The position numbers were made by a program, and so were the translations under genes. The notes beneath the pieces were generated by a model, which saw only the letters and a program-made list of their open reading frames with translations, was not told the DNA's origin and searched no databases. A stretch of 64,000 nt of DNA from Callorhinus ursinus (lineage: Eukaryota > Chordata > Mammalia > Carnivora > Otariidae). Every line of letters begins with the position of its first letter. Within the stretch, counting starts at the first letter, position 1. The DNA is taken from the NCBI RefSeq assembly GCF_003265705.1, contig NW_020312968.1, positions 9,080,593 through 9,144,592 of the forward strand, given 5' to 3'. This document shows positions 1 to 12,325 of this stretch, piece by piece.

Positions 1-404
1 TTCTGCTTTTATTGGGGTTGGGGTGGGGACCTAGGGTTTCATGGGCTCACTACTGGTGAATTTAAAACATAAGGGCAGGAATTGAAAGCAAGGGAGAAGA
101 CACAAGTGGCCCAAATGGCCAGTTACCGAAATCAACCAAGATCTTTAAAACAAAGGAGACTCAGTGAGGAAAGGTGGCCTCGCTCTTTATCTAGACCCTA
201 TGGCTGGCAATGTGTTTATTCAAGATAGCTATTCAAGGTAGTGAGTCCAGTCTTTGAAGTGGGTGCCCTCAGCAATCAAAGCTTAAGTCAGGCACTTGCT
301 ACAAAAGGAAAAAAAAACAGTCTGTGGACAATGCCCGCTCCCATTCATTTCTAAAGACTCCGCTCAAGTGTCCTCTCTTCCTCTCTCTGGGCTTCCTGTC
401 CTCC
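1..404. other. No recognisable feature
   Basis: No repeat family, exon-like pattern or RNA gene was recognised. A short A-run lies near 310-317. Confidence 0.5.
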
Positions 405-575
405 TAAACTGCAATGTTTATTATCAGGCTGTATCACAATGACTTAGTTTATGTCTCTGTTATCTGCAAGGGACGCTGACACGTCAAGGACTGAGAAGTT
501 GGCTTTATACTTGTTTCTGCTCCCATGTCATCTGTGGGCCTGGCTAATTGTAGATGCTCAATAAATGCTGAAGGA
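405..575 (+). repeat. Possible L2/MIR 3' end relic
   Basis: The 3' part 'gatgctcaataaatgctgaa' matches the shared L2/MIR ending. The upstream part is only loosely L2-like, so the left edge is uncertain. Confidence 0.35.
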
Positions 576-2169
576 GAGGCTCTTGGAAGGAACATCCTCA
601 CAGGTATACACGGCCCAGAGGCCCGCCCAGGCTGCAGCCCTATCGTTAGAGGGAAATAACTAAATCTAAGCTCTAGGTCATGCAGGAGGATATTTATGGA
701 AAAAAAATGAACTGCACAGATGTGCTCTGAGAGCCCAGAGCCATTGCAAAGAGGAGTAAGAGCCCGAACAGGGAGTAGAGTAGGCTTTCTGGGATCAGAC
801 CAGCACATCTGGCAAACTCCGGGGAGGGACAGAAGGTGAGGGAGGCTCTCAGAAGCCCACTTTCATGAGGGGCAGAGGTGGCTGCAAGAGAGGACTCAGC
901 CCCTGGATGGAGGCCCCAGGCCTTGGGGGTTAGAGGAAAGTAGAGATCATGAAGCAGTGTGCATCCTGCCATCTGAGCCTGTCCCAGCCCAGCCCCATGG
1001 ACTCCTGTCTGGGTCCATGAGAAAGGCTGGGCTATTGGGAACCCAGAAAAGTCTGTTCCCCTAAATCCCACACAGGGGGACAAATAGCTCCATGACCCCT
1101 GGGACAGTATTAAAAAGAGCAGGTGAGCAGTGTCTTGTCTGACCTTGCTGCAGACATTGCTGGTGTTTCAAGGTTAACTGCAGGGAGAATGGGCAGCATG
1201 TGTGTGTGCTGGGGGCGAAGGGCATTACAGGCTGGCTGTAAGCATGCATGTTCACCCCTGGGACAGCCCCTCCAATCCTGGGAGTTAAAGGCTCTGTGTC
1301 ACCTGCTGGAGCTAAGAGTGAGCTGAAGGACGTTGGAATTGGACATAATGACAGTTAATGGTGGCTTCAGAGATGCGGGGAGCCTTGCGCCCAACCTGGG
1401 CTAAACCCAAGTGATATGCTTTCTCCTCTTCAAGTTTTGTTTGAGTGCTAGGGCCTGGAAAAAAGGAAGAATGAAGAATTCTGCAGTCAAAAACATTCCC
1501 TAAAATAGCCGTGAAATAGCTTAGCTTCTGACTTAGAGCCTCTGACATTCATGTGTTATATTGAGGATCTACACTGTGTGATTTGATCTAAACTGAACAG
1601 AAACAGTGATGATACTCACAACTACTCAGAGATAGAATGGACACCAACTGGGAGGGGGACAGATAGCAAATATCAGCTCTGAACAGGCCAATGAAGTGTG
1701 TGTGCATGTGGGCACATGTGTGTGGAAGCTTGAAATGCAAAGGCCTAAAATGCTGGGTACTCAAAGATGTTAAATGACACCAATTCCTTCAGATTTTCAA
1801 AGTGCTTAAGGCCCAGGTGACTGGTGATAATGAAGAAACTCTACTCCTAAGCATCGCAAAATGCCTCCATGAGCCAATCTGGTGAAACACAATTCCAGCT
1901 GTACATTATAAAAACCTGGGGAGTTCCTTCTTTTTAATCCAAAGGTTGGGCCCCAGCAGACCAATGAAATCTTCATTTCTGGGATAGAACCAAAGCCCTG
2001 GTACTTCCTTAAAGCTCTCCGAGGGGATTCTACTAAGTCAGGGTAAAGAATGCTCTGGCTTAATATTTTCATCATCAACACAATTAAGTAGTATTACTGT
2101 TAGCTTTTTTTTAAAGCTGTTCGAAAAGAACAAGAAAGTGTTCTATCAGAACAGGGAGTGTAATTTTGT
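576..2169. other. No recognisable feature
   Basis: Only short open frames occur, overlapping on both strands. No splice-site-bounded or conserved protein signature was seen. The stretch may hold repeats too old to recognise by eye. Confidence 0.5.
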
Positions 2170-2408
2170 CATTGTGACCATGGACTCTGGAGCCAGACCA
2201 CTGGAGTTTAACTTGGAGCTTGGACACTTACTACCTGTGAACGTAGGGCACATTGTTGAGTGCCTCTGTGCCTTAATTTCCTCTTCTGTAAAATGCAAAT
2301 AATAGCAGTACCTGCCACATGTGGTGGTAATGAGTACTAGATTAGCTTATATTATTATTAGTTTATATTATTTGAGTACTCAAAAAAGTGCTGGTGCCAT
2401 GTAAATAT
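2170..2408 (+). repeat. MIR SINE relic
   Basis: An ancient mammalian tRNA-derived SINE. The order of blocks is right for the sense strand: 'tggactctggagccagac', then a 'cttactacctgtgaacgtagg' block, then 'tttcctcttctgtaaaatg', then a 'gagtactagattag' region. A younger SINEC was inserted next to its 3' end. Confidence 0.8.
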
Positions 2409-2630
2409 TAATATTCATTTTCTTTTTTTTAAGATTTTAATTTATTTATTTGCCAGAGAGAGAGAGAACACAAGCAGGGGGAGTGGCAGGCAGAGGGAGA
2501 AGCAGGCTCCCCGCTGAGCAGGGAGCCTGATGTGGGACTCGATCCCAGGACCCCGGGATCATGACCTGAGCCAAAGGCAGACACTTACCCTACCGAGCCA
2601 CCCAGGCTTCCCGCTAATATCCATTTTCTT
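2409..2630 (-). mobile_element. CAN-SINE (SINEC), minus strand, with target-site duplication
   Basis: A tRNA-Lys-derived carnivore SINE read on the complementary strand. It starts as a T-run plus 'aagattttaatttatttatt', passes a purine-rich (GA) block, and ends with the tRNA-like head complement 'gagccacccaggcttcc'. The flanks 'taatattcattttctt' (2409-2424) and 'taatatccattttctt' (2615-2630) are a 16-bp duplication with one mismatch, so the insertion is complete. Confidence 0.95.
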
Positions 2631-4102
2631 TCAGTTCAAATTTTTCCCAAGTCAGGCTTGTAGTTGAGATTGATTATGGAGTCTATCCATCAGAATAGCC
2701 TTTCATATAGTGTCCTGCCTTTGCGGGGTGGGAGGAAGCAGAAACTAGAAATGTAAATTGGACAGTTGGAAAACTGTAGCTTTAATGTCTTATCAGAGTA
2801 GAAGAAAAACCTCAACTATTGAGTGGATGCCATTATAATTACCAACAGCTAAGACATTAAAAATAGTTATGTAGAAAATAGTTTCAGGATTAAAATAGAA
2901 CCTTCATCTGATAATACCTGAGGTGGTGCAAACAAGATGGAGTAGAAGTATGAAGAGGCTTCTTACAGGAATATGTTTTTAGAGGCTAAAGGAAATTATC
3001 TTGGTCTCTGGTTATAGCCTGAAGGGCAAGTTTGTCTGTGTCCAATAAAGATGTCTTCTTGAAAACAAAACAAAACAAAAAACAGAGAGAAACTTTTAAA
3101 TGGGACATCTTGTTTCCAAATGGCTGGAAGCCCCTGTAACTCCTCCCATTTCAGGCTGCTTTTCTCATTACACATTTTACAACTTTACATACACATATAT
3201 CTTATATTTATTTTGTTATGGGGAAGCTTTATTTATTCACTCACCCATAGCAGGCTCAAATTAGACTTCTGAATATCCAACTCATTGGACTCAGAATTGT
3301 TCTCATGTTTGGTGGGATAGGGATGTTCCATGGGAAACCGGTGCACTCGCTTCTAGGCTTCCATCCAAAACAAGGCAATAGGACTGAAATGGCTTCTTTC
3401 ACTCTAGGTGTGGGAATGTCTTGCAGTGGTGGCTGCCTTCTGCATCTCTACTAGGCTTCCATACTGGGTCAAAGACATCGCCATATTCCTCCAGAAGGGA
3501 ATAGCTTCCCTGTAGGTGGCATCCACCCGGGTCCCCACCAGGTTCCTGAGTCTATTAATTCTTGCATTCCACTTTTTTCTTCCAAGGTTCAATTTCCTTC
3601 TTCTTGAAATATATCCTTTAGGAACTTTTGTCAGCTAAGATCTAGGAGAGGCCAATTCTCCTAGTCTTTGAAAACATCAGTCATAAAATGAGTTCAGCTG
3701 GGCGAAGGCTTCTAGATGACAGTTCTGGGTGAACACAGTGGATTGGACAGGCTCATCCAAATTTGGCTTTTCCAGAATCCATTTAAAAACTACAATGAAT
3801 AGTCATTATGTAGAAATGGAGGAGCCTTTGAGGCTATGGAGAATGGGAGAGGAGACAACAACAAACTTTTGGAAGCTAGAAAGAAGGTGGATAAGCAAAA
3901 ATATGACCTAGCAGATCAAAGTCAGATTTGACGCTGGCTCAGTTTATTCTACAACGTTATCAAGAGTCCAAGAGATGGTGACACCAGGTAATATTGGAAA
4001 TGGGGAAGAAGAGGCTGGCTGAAAATGAGGAGGATTAGAAAAGCTCTTTGAGAAGCACTATCCATACTCCATGCTACTGGATGACTTCTCCTCCCCTAAC
4101 TA
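2631..4102. other. No recognised gene; possible retrocopy tail near 3040-3090
   Basis: Mostly unassigned. At 3041-3090 an AATAAA-containing stretch is followed after about a dozen bases by an A-rich run of AAAAC units, as at the 3' end of a reverse-transcribed mRNA. No coding match or flanking duplication could be recognised. Confidence 0.4.
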
Positions 4103-4472
<370 letters not shown>

Positions 4473-4860
4473 CCACCCTAGCAAAAGATGGATGTTTATT
4501 CTCTGGAAAGCACAGAATGAGGTTGGCTGGACTCAGTGGGCACAGACTGGGTTAAGAGGGGAAGTGCCACACTGAAACCAGAGTGAAGAAATGAATGTGT
4601 AAGACACTGAAAGCGGAGACCCTGCCCCTAAGCCCTGTTGACTACTCAGCTTCCAGAATGGTTATGACCAGACTTTTTCTCTCTGAGTAGAAGAACGATA
4701 GCAGAAGGGTCATCTCCAAGGAATCTGACCAGATATTGAGGAAAAATGTAAACATAGTGATATTGAGGTTTCCCCCAACAAACAGCCCAGCCACATCACC
4801 TTCCAGTGAAACTCATTCAGATCTTCCAGTCAGCTTCTTGCTCACAATTAAACATGAGCA
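4473..4860. other. No recognisable feature
   Basis: Nothing recognised between the LTR-like relic and the old LINE relic. Confidence 0.45.
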
Positions 4861-5228
4861 GACACCTAAAAATCACCAGACAGCTGAAGAATTCTTCTAA
4901 TATACAAGATCAAACAAGCCACTAACAGAGAAAAACAACTTGGAGGAAAAATAAACCATGAAAGGAAAAGAAAGCTCCAAAATAAAACAATTATTAAAAT
5001 CCTCAGAGAGATAAGCCCTGGTTCTGAATCCCAGAAACAAGTTCAGAATACTGTTTAAAACAGAACATTTAGAGAACATGAAAGATCTCTTAGAAATTAA
5101 AAACACGAAAGCAGAACTGAAATACTCAACAGGAAAGGTTAGAGGTCCAAGTGAGTCGATCTCCCAAAAAGTAGAGCATAAGACAAAGCAAAGAAAATAG
5201 GAGAAAAACATATAAAATAAGACATCTA

Positions 5229-5452
5229 TAAATTTATACTTCTTCCTTTTCTTTTTTTTCTTTTTTTAGAGAGAATGTGAGCAGTGAGGGGCAGAGGTAG
5301 AAAGAGAGAGAGACTCTTAAGCAGGCTCCATGCTCAGCACAGAGCCTGATGCAGGGCTCGATCTTAAGACCCTGAGATCATGACCTGAACTGAAATCAAG
5401 AATTGGATGCTTAACCAACTGAGTCACCAAGGTGCCCCCTAAATTTGTATTT
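5229..5452 (-). mobile_element. CAN-SINE, minus strand
   Basis: Core 5242-5439: T-rich start, GA-rich block, then 'ggctcgatcttaagaccctg' and the head complement 'gagtcaccaaggtgcccc'. Flanks 'taaatttatactt' (5229-5241) and 'taaatttgtattt' (5440-5452) are a 13-bp duplication with two mismatches. The 'atcaagaattggatgcttaa' block belongs to an older SINEC subtype. Confidence 0.92.
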
Positions 5453-5541
5453 CTATACTTGTATTTTCAATAGAAAATATAAAAGCTTACATTTTATTGT
5501 GAAACATTGTATCAAATAGTCTTGGAAGGCCAACATCTGAA

Positions 5542-5690
5542 TAATGGGAGTTTCAGGGGGGCCTGGCTGGCTCAGTGGGTAGAGCATGTGACTCTTGATC
5601 TTGGGGTTATGAGTATGAGCCCCATATTTGGCATAAAGATTACTTTAAAAAAAGAAGAAAATCATAAAACATGAGTAATGGGAGTTTCAG
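5542..5690 (+). mobile_element. Short CAN-SINE with exact 15-bp duplication
   Basis: A short carnivore SINE (5557-5675) consisting of the tRNA-like head only: 'gcctggctggctcagtgg', 'gagcatgtgactcttgatc', 'ttggggttatgagtatgagc', then an A-rich tail. It lacks the CT-rich body of the longer SINEC copies. The flanks 'taatgggagtttcag' at 5542-5556 and 5676-5690 are identical. Confidence 0.93.
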
Positions 5691-6000
5691 AAGAAGAAAC
5701 AGAAAATGAATGAGAAAAAAAAAATCAAAGAAATAATTTAATGAAATTTCCTAAACACAAATATATCAGTTTCTAGCCTGAAAGGCTCATTAAGTGCTCA
5801 GAATAATGGATGAAAATGGATGCACACCAAGGCATATCACTGTGAAATATCAAAATAATGGAGACAAACATTAAACACTTTCAGAGGGCAAAACCAAGTC
5901 ACATACACTATTCACACTCATAATAATGCAAACACTGATGATTGATCTAAACAAAAATATACTATTACTATATTAAAAGGATGAGCATCTGGGAAATATA

Positions 6001-7174
6001 CAAGTGTATGGTAGAAAAGAAAAACAACTCCTATCTTCCATTGTGGAAGGAATTATTTCATTATCCTCTGGCCTCTGTTGATGTTGAGAAGTTTATTGAC
6101 ACTACAGTTGCTCCTTTTTAGGCAATCTATATTCTCTGGTTACTTCTAGGTTTTACTCCTCGTCTTTGGTGTCCTGTAGTTTCTTTGGAGTTTCTAACAA
6201 TCCCAGTGAAGATTTGAGGGGGCTCATCTGGGATCCTTGATGAATTAATATTACAACACTATGATTGTATGCTTGCCTAGTTAATATCTGTGGACACAAA
6301 AATTATATCCATAAAGATAAATCACTGGAGACACAAGAAGAGTCTTTGGATGAAATGTAAACATGTAAATTTCTGAAAGGAGACTATGAGTTTTGCCCAG
6401 GAAAAATATCTACAGAGTGAATATAATAGATTACTGGATAGCACATTAGCTATTGCCCAGAGATAAAAGACACAGAGGTAAGTATGTCCCAGTGAGAATG
6501 CTCTCTGAGAGGGGACTAGAGTGGTACCAGTTAGGTGACCATTCTTCCTTTTCTTCATCCATCCTCCCTGACCCTGCTCTGCATGAACCAAGACTAGAGG
6601 AGAAAGAGAGAAGAAAGAGTAAATGTATAGACCATGCCCATTCCCCACTCCAAGGCCCCCAAGCAGAAGCCTCAGTGGTGGCATGGGGCATGGTGAAGAT
6701 AAGTATTCAATTGGATATGCAATTGAGTTGCACTGGATTGCACTTTTTGGTTGGAGAAATAGGCTTGAGGATGAGCTTCCAGAAACAACACCCCAATCAT
6801 ACCACAGAAATGGCTTGCTGAGGAAAGGCCACTGTCAACCTACCCACTGGGAACTTGACTGCCTTAGACCCTACTGCAATTGTTAATGCCTCCCCAAAGC
6901 CAGATTCCATTGCCAACACCCAAGCCAACAAAATGGAAGCACTGATTAGGAACTTAAATCTTGCATAGATGCATCTGATTAGTTGAGTCTGGGTCACATG
7001 ATTTTATTCTAGGTGAAAAGGAAGCTGAGGATTTGAGCTCTGAGTTCTGTATTGGAGAGGTAGAACGTATAACATGGAAATTCTCCATATTCAGAAAAGC
7101 TTTCCAGAAAATGATAAGTCACTGCAAATGTGGCACGTGTGTACTATAGCTAATACTGTTTAAAATATAATTGA
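6001..7174. other. No recognisable feature
   Basis: No convincing family. Overlapping short frames on both strands at 6322-6886 show no protein signature. Confidence 0.45.
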
Positions 7175-7915
7175 TTAACCACTCACACCCATTAGGATGG
7201 CTATTATAAAAAAAATCAAAATAACAAGTGTTGGAGAGGATGTGGAGGAATTGGAACACTTGTGCATTGTTGGTGGGAATATAAAAAAGGTATAGCCACT
7301 ATGAGAAATAGTATGGCAGTTCTTCAAAATGTTAACAGAATTGTCATATGATCCAGCAACTCTACTAGTACAGTATATATGCAGAAGAGTTGAAAGGAGG
7401 GCCTCAAGGAGAAACTTATATATCAGTGTTCATAGAAGCCTTATTCACAATAGCCAAAAGGCAGAAACAGCCCAAAGGTCCATCAATAGATGAATGAATA
7501 AATAAAATGTTATGTACACAAAATAGGATATTATTTAGCTCCAAAAAGAAATGAAATTCTGGTACATGCTACAACATGGATGAACCTTAAAAACATGATG
7601 CTAAGGGAAATAAGCCAGACACAAAAGGACAAATATGGCGTGATTCCACTTTCATGGGGTACTTAAAGTAGTCAAATTCGTAGAGACAAAAATCGAGTAA
7701 TGGTTACCAGTGATTAGAGGTTGAGGGAAATGGGGAATTAGGGTTTAATAGATACAAAATTTCAATTTGGGATGATGACAAAGTTCTGGAGATGGACGGT
7801 GGTAATAGCTGTAGGACAGTGTGAATGCCCTTAATGCCACTGAACTATATGCTTACAAATGGTTACAATGGTAAATTTTGTTGCTGTATATTTTACCGCA
7901 CTGAAAAATAGAATT
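7175..7915 (+). repeat. Old L1 3' end (ORF2 tail plus 3' UTR)
   Basis: Typical L1 ORF2 3' sequence: 'cacacccattaggatggct', 'gttggagaggatgtggagg', 'ttggtgggaatataaa', 'tcacaatagccaaaaggc', 'gataaatgcc'-type codons replaced by a diverged block, and 'acaacatggatgaacctt'. A 3' UTR follows. The frame is destroyed. It is more diverged than the L1s at 11.8, 17 and 28.8 kb. Confidence 0.85.
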
Positions 7916-10027
7916 GATTAATAGTTTTGGAAACTAAAACAAAACTGACCAGATAATTTATTTCATTACTCCCATACTTTAGGATTTAATCAGACGATAA
8001 GGTAGGAAAGAGAGGAAACAAAGAATGACTTCTATTGTATCTTTTGTGTGAGACTCCCCACTCAGCAACATGTGGGCTGCAATGATATTATGTATGAGAA
8101 CTGAGTGTTAGGACTCAACTTCCTAAGAACTGAGATAACACAGTGATACTCTTGGAGCAATGGTCAGTGCAGCATATTGAAAAACGGGTCAGGTTAACAC
8201 TCCTCTCTCTTCAAGTGTCCCCCGTTTTGGTAGAAGTCTGCAACTCTGACAGTCCTTGAGCAATGAGAAAAAGATTTAAGTCAAGAATAGCAGAATTAGA
8301 ATGTATTGACAACAACAATATCAAGAGCCAGTTTTCTCTTGCAAAAGGCTTTTAGACTCATTTTCTTGAGATATAAAGAAAAACCAATTATTAACAAATG
8401 CATAAATGAAAGTGAGAGCAACCAAATAATAATTAGCACAAGAAGTTGGAGCCAAATATTCCCTGATCTCCGACTAACCTTGAGCAAATCCCTTAAACTC
8501 TCTGTTCTTCAACTTCCCTGACTCTAGGAGGATAATCATAGCTTCTCCACAGAGGGGTTGGGAAATTCCCTAAATTCGCTGTTGTCAAGTAAATTCATGG
8601 CACGCAGACACCCAGGGAAGACATTTTGTTCCTTCCAAAGTTATAGAAATTCTATAAAACAGTATATTGAGCAAGAATCATCAAGTGTTCATTTGGGGAA
8701 CATAAAATGCTCCAAATAAAATAGAAACTTTATATACAACTGTAGTTTTCTTTGTTATGGCTTTCAGAAGTCAAAACACATTGGTTGCCAGTTGCAATGC
8801 AATTTCACTCTGTCTCTTGCCTCTCGTTGTCCTGGTGACTTGCTGCATCAAATGGTGAGGAGAGGAAGTAGTTCAGCAAAGGGGCAAGAGGGCCAGTCTT
8901 TTCCTGTCTTGCCAGAACTCTTGTTTTTGTTTCCTGATCTTGCTCATCCTTGTGCAATTAAGTTGCAACCCTGAATCCAAATGTATGCTCCTGAGAACTC
9001 CTCAAGTGCATGATTTATAAAGACTGCTCTGGAGTTGAAGCAAGCTGTCTTGATTCTTTAGATACCTTACTTTAAGAGGAAAATAATACATCTATCAGAA
9101 GGATGTTCAGGCTTAAATTCTTTTTCAAGGATCCAAAGTTAATTAAGAGGACAGTATACAAAAGAAGGCGACCTTTTCCATATAAGGTAAAACTACACCA
9201 TCATTAATGAATTGGGTTATAGGCAAGAAAAGACAAGGAGCAGTTCGAGTTGAGGCCAGCATTTCACTTAAGATCATGGAATGGGAGACGGTATAGTTTA
9301 TGTTTTAAGTAGTTAAAATATTTTTACAAAGCCATTCTTTAAAAACAGACGTGAGCATTAAAAATAAATGAATATATTCTAAAGCAATAAGCTTTTGCTT
9401 AGACTTTGGGGTCATATTACTGATTTATCTTGCCTGTGGCAGCTAAAGATAATTTGAAAATATTAGTCAGAAAGAAAGAATTACAGTGCTGACTACATCT
9501 GACTTACTACATCCTCTCTTGTAGTTAGGTGGCTTTTTATTATATTACCCTGTTAAAGGGAAATTGTTTACATTGACGACAAACCAAAACAAACTCGGCC
9601 TTTGTGGTGGTGGTGGGGGGGGGCAGTGGAATGCTATTTTTCTTGAGCAAAATTATATTATAATGTGCTGACAAATTAAAAACTCTTCTGAGTAATGAAC
9701 GCATAAGGAGACTCCAGACCAAAGGGATTGGAACAGTAATGACATAAAGGAAATATGCTGACTTTTTTTTCCTAAACCTCAGTTAAAGTTTCAAGTAGTT
9801 TTCATTCAACAGTTCCAAATATCTTTCAACAGTGTCACTCCAAAAATGAAATCAGGGGAAACAAAGAGACATCTGAATACCCAGTCTATCCTATTAGAAA
9901 TGCATGGGTAATTTGCATGATTAACAAGTCTTTGTTCATTAAGCCCAAGTGCCTGTGTCCCTGACTGGTGGCAGGGGTCTGAACTCTGTGCCAGGAGCTG
10001 CAGTGGTAACATTCCTCTACTCCACTT
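7916..10027. other. No recognisable feature
   Basis: AT-rich sequence with a short G-run near 9616-9623 and no identifiable repeat, exon or RNA gene. Confidence 0.45.
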
Positions 10028-10247
10028 TCAAGAGCATGGGTTTTGGTGTCTGACTGCCTGGGTTCAAATCTCAACTCCACCACTTAGCAGCTCTGTGATT
10101 TCAGACAAGTTCCTTAACCTCTCTCAAACTCAATGTCTTCTGTAAATGAGAGAAAGTAACAGTCACTGTCTCCTAGGATGAAACAAGATGACGCACCTGA
10201 AGCACATAGCGCAGCCCTAACACGTAATAAGCTTTCAATGAATCTTA
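10028..10247 (+). repeat. MIR SINE relic
   Basis: Sense-strand MIR: 'agagcatgggttttggtgtc', 'gactgcctgggttcaaatc', 'ttccttaacctctctcaaac', 'gtcttctgtaaatgag', and a 3' end near 'gctttcaatgaatc'. Nearly full length. Confidence 0.88.
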
Positions 10248-10591
10248 ACTATCTTCTGATTTTTGCTACAAGCTTGGATGGTTTAACAACTCCAGTGTGC
10301 ATAACACAACTTGCTAGTCAAAGGTTATTTAGGTAGAGGGATGTCCTTATTTATAAGCAAGTGAAAAACTTAGTAGAATTCATTGATTTCTTCCAGGTGC
10401 CCAGGCGACTTTCTTGTAAAAATTAGAATCACAGGGAACCACAGAATTCCAGAGTAAGAAGGAGAAAGAACCATGAGGTGATTCTTAGCCCTGGCAAAGA
10501 AGTTTTCACACAGGGAGAGAACATGGCAGAGTCCATAGTGCATCTGTCTTTGAATCAGAAAGTATGTGGATTTGGTTCCTTGCTTGGTCAC
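10248..10591. other. No recognisable feature
   Basis: Nothing recognised between the MIR and the MLT1-like LTR. Confidence 0.45.
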
Positions 10592-11260
10592 TGTGGTGGG
10601 TTGCATGCTGGCCCCCAAAAAATATGTCTAATTCTTAAGCCTCAGTACTTGTGAGTGGGAGCTTATTTGGAAATCAGGTCTTTGCAGATATGACTAAATT
10701 AAGGCTCTTGAGATGAGATCATCCTATAGGTATGGTAGGCCCTAAATTCAATGATGAGTATCCTTATAAAAGAAAAGGAGAAGACAGACACACCCAGAGG
10801 GGAAGCCCACAGGAAGATGGAGGCAGAGATTGGAGTGATGTGTCTATAAGACAAGGAGTGCCAAGAAATGTGGGTGGCCACCAGGAGCTAGGAGACAGGC
10901 ATGAAATGGATTTTCTTTCAGAGCCTCAAGAATGAACCAACCCTACTGACCTTGATTTTGTTTTTGCCTTTTTAAAAGATTTTATTTATGTATTTGAGAG
11001 AGAGAGAGCACAAGCAGTGGGAGCAGCACAAGGAAAGGGAGAAGCAGACTCCCAACTGAGCAGAGAGCCCAATGTGGGGCTCGATCCCAGGACCCAGGAT
11101 CATGACCTGAGCCGAAGGCAGATGTTTAACCAATGCAGCCACCCAGGCGCCCCCTGACCTTGATTTTGGACTTCTGGTCTCCGGCACTATGGAAGAATAA
11201 ATTCCTGTTGTTTTAATTCATTCCTTTATAGGAATTTGTTACAGCAGACCAATAGAGTCA
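10592..11260 (+). mobile_element. ERVL-MaLR LTR (MLT1-like), interrupted by a SINE
   Basis: Solo LTR of an ancient non-autonomous endogenous retrovirus group. Diagnostic blocks in order are 'tgtggtgggttgcatgctgg', 'cttatttggaaatcaggtc', 'tttgcagatatgactaaatt', 'tccttataaaag', 'gaagatggaggcagagattg', 'gacttctggtctccggcac' and 'ggaatttgttacagcagacc'. The SINEC at 10961-11153 splits it. No coding sequence is present. Confidence 0.85.
10946..11168 (-). mobile_element. CAN-SINE inserted in an MLT1-like LTR, exact 15-bp duplication
   Basis: Core 10961-11153, minus strand: 'taaaagattttatttatg', a GA block, 'gggctcgatcccaggac' and 'gcagccacccaggcgcccc'. Flanks 'ctgaccttgattttg' at 10946-10960 and 11154-11168 are identical and come from the LTR, so the insertion is younger than the LTR. 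Confidence 0.96.
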
Positions 11261-11284
11261 GTAAGTTGGAAAGTTAGCGCACCC

Positions 11285-11515
11285 ATCTGAGGACTCAATG
11301 AGATCAAGTATATAAAGGCACCAGGACCCAATAGGTGCTCAGTAAATGTTATTTGAAAAGATTATCTCTCTTTATCTTTACAACAACCCAGTTTTGTTTT
11401 GTAAGTTAAATATTATCTTCATTTTCTGCTGAGGAAACATAGTCTCTTACAAGTCGACCAAGCAGCCCTAGGCTAGGTGAGTAAGTGGCCAGTTTCCTCT
11501 CTCCAGTGCTTGTAC
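11285..11515. repeat. MIR-type relics (two opposed pieces)
   Basis: 11285-11365 looks like a sense MIR 3' end ('ggtgctcagtaaatgttatt'). 11366-11515 looks like an antisense MIR ('gctgaggaaacatagtctc', then 'aggctaggtgagtaagtgg'). Both pieces are diverged. Confidence 0.6.
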
Positions 11516-11769
11516 CTTCTCAACCACGCCAATTTGTCCCCTGTCTTGCTTACACAATTTTGCCATAATCCTCTGTTACTTACTACATCACGTCACTGTA
11601 CATTACTGAACTACCATATATGCCATGTATCTACAAAAGAAAATAGTATCTGAGGAGGCAGGGGAGGAGACAGTAAAAGTGGAAGGTAGGAAGGAAGTCT
11701 AAGGAAAGTACACAAAATCCAAAAGGCAGATCACTTATTAAGAATTGATAAGTTAACATCCTGAGATAC

Positions 11770-12325
11770 AAACATAGTGAAAAGAAGGGGCACCTGCACC
11801 CCAATGTTCAGAGCAGCTATGTCCACAATAGCCAAACTGTGGAAGGAGCCGAGATGTCCTTCAACAGATGAATGGATAAAGAAGATGTGGTTCATATATA
11901 CAATGGAATATTACTCAGCCATCAGAAAGGATGAATGCCCACTATTTGCATCAGCATGGATGGAGCTGGAGGGGATTATGCTAAGTGAAATAAGTCAATC
12001 AGAGAAACACAATTATCATATGGTTTCACTCATAGTGGAAAATAAGGAATAGTACAGAGGACAATAGGGAAAGGGAGGGAAAACTAGATGGAAAGAAATC
12101 AGAGAGGGAGACGAACCATGAGAGACTGGACTCCGGGAAACAAACTGAGGGTTTGCGGAAAGGGAGGTGGGTGGGCGGATGGGGTAACTGGGTGATGGGC
12201 ATTAAGGAGGGCACGTGATGTGATGAGCACTGGGTGTTATATTCAACTAATGAATTGAACATTATATAAAAAACTAACGATGTACTGTACCTTGGGTAAT
12301 TGAATTTAAATTTAAAAAAGAAACA
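11770..12325 (+). mobile_element. 5'-truncated carnivore L1 (ORF2 end and 3' UTR)
   Basis: Contains the last ORF2 codons (the open stretch 11777-12052 reads T-P-M-F-R-A-A-M-S-T-I-A-K-L-W, S-T-D-E-W-I-K-K, Y-T-M-E-Y-Y-S-A-I). A GA-rich 3' UTR with 'aaacaaactgagggtttgcg' and 'gcactgggtgttatattc' follows. A possible imperfect duplication ('gataagttaa' near 11747 and 'aataagttaa' near 12366) is not convincing. Confidence 0.9.

Larger units (their letters stand above)
4861..6000 (+). repeat. Old LINE relic (HAL1/L1 ORF1-type), split by two SINEs
   Basis: A-rich sequence matching the ORF1 part of old L1-related elements. Signs are 'caacatctgaataatggga', 'gaaatttcctaaacac', 'gaaaggctcattaagtgctc' and 'caccaaggcatatcac' in the right order. 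No open frame survives. It is interrupted by a minus-strand SINEC at 5242-5439 and a short plus-strand SINEC at 5557-5675, so it predates both. HAL1 is the best guess; an L1M element is the alternative. Confidence 0.6.

Noticed and set aside
5557..5675. tRNA gene reading of the short SINE head, and of other SINE heads
   Set aside because: The A- and B-box-like words come from the SINE's tRNA-derived promoter. There is no cloverleaf with a proper acceptor stem, and an A-rich tail and target-site duplication follow.
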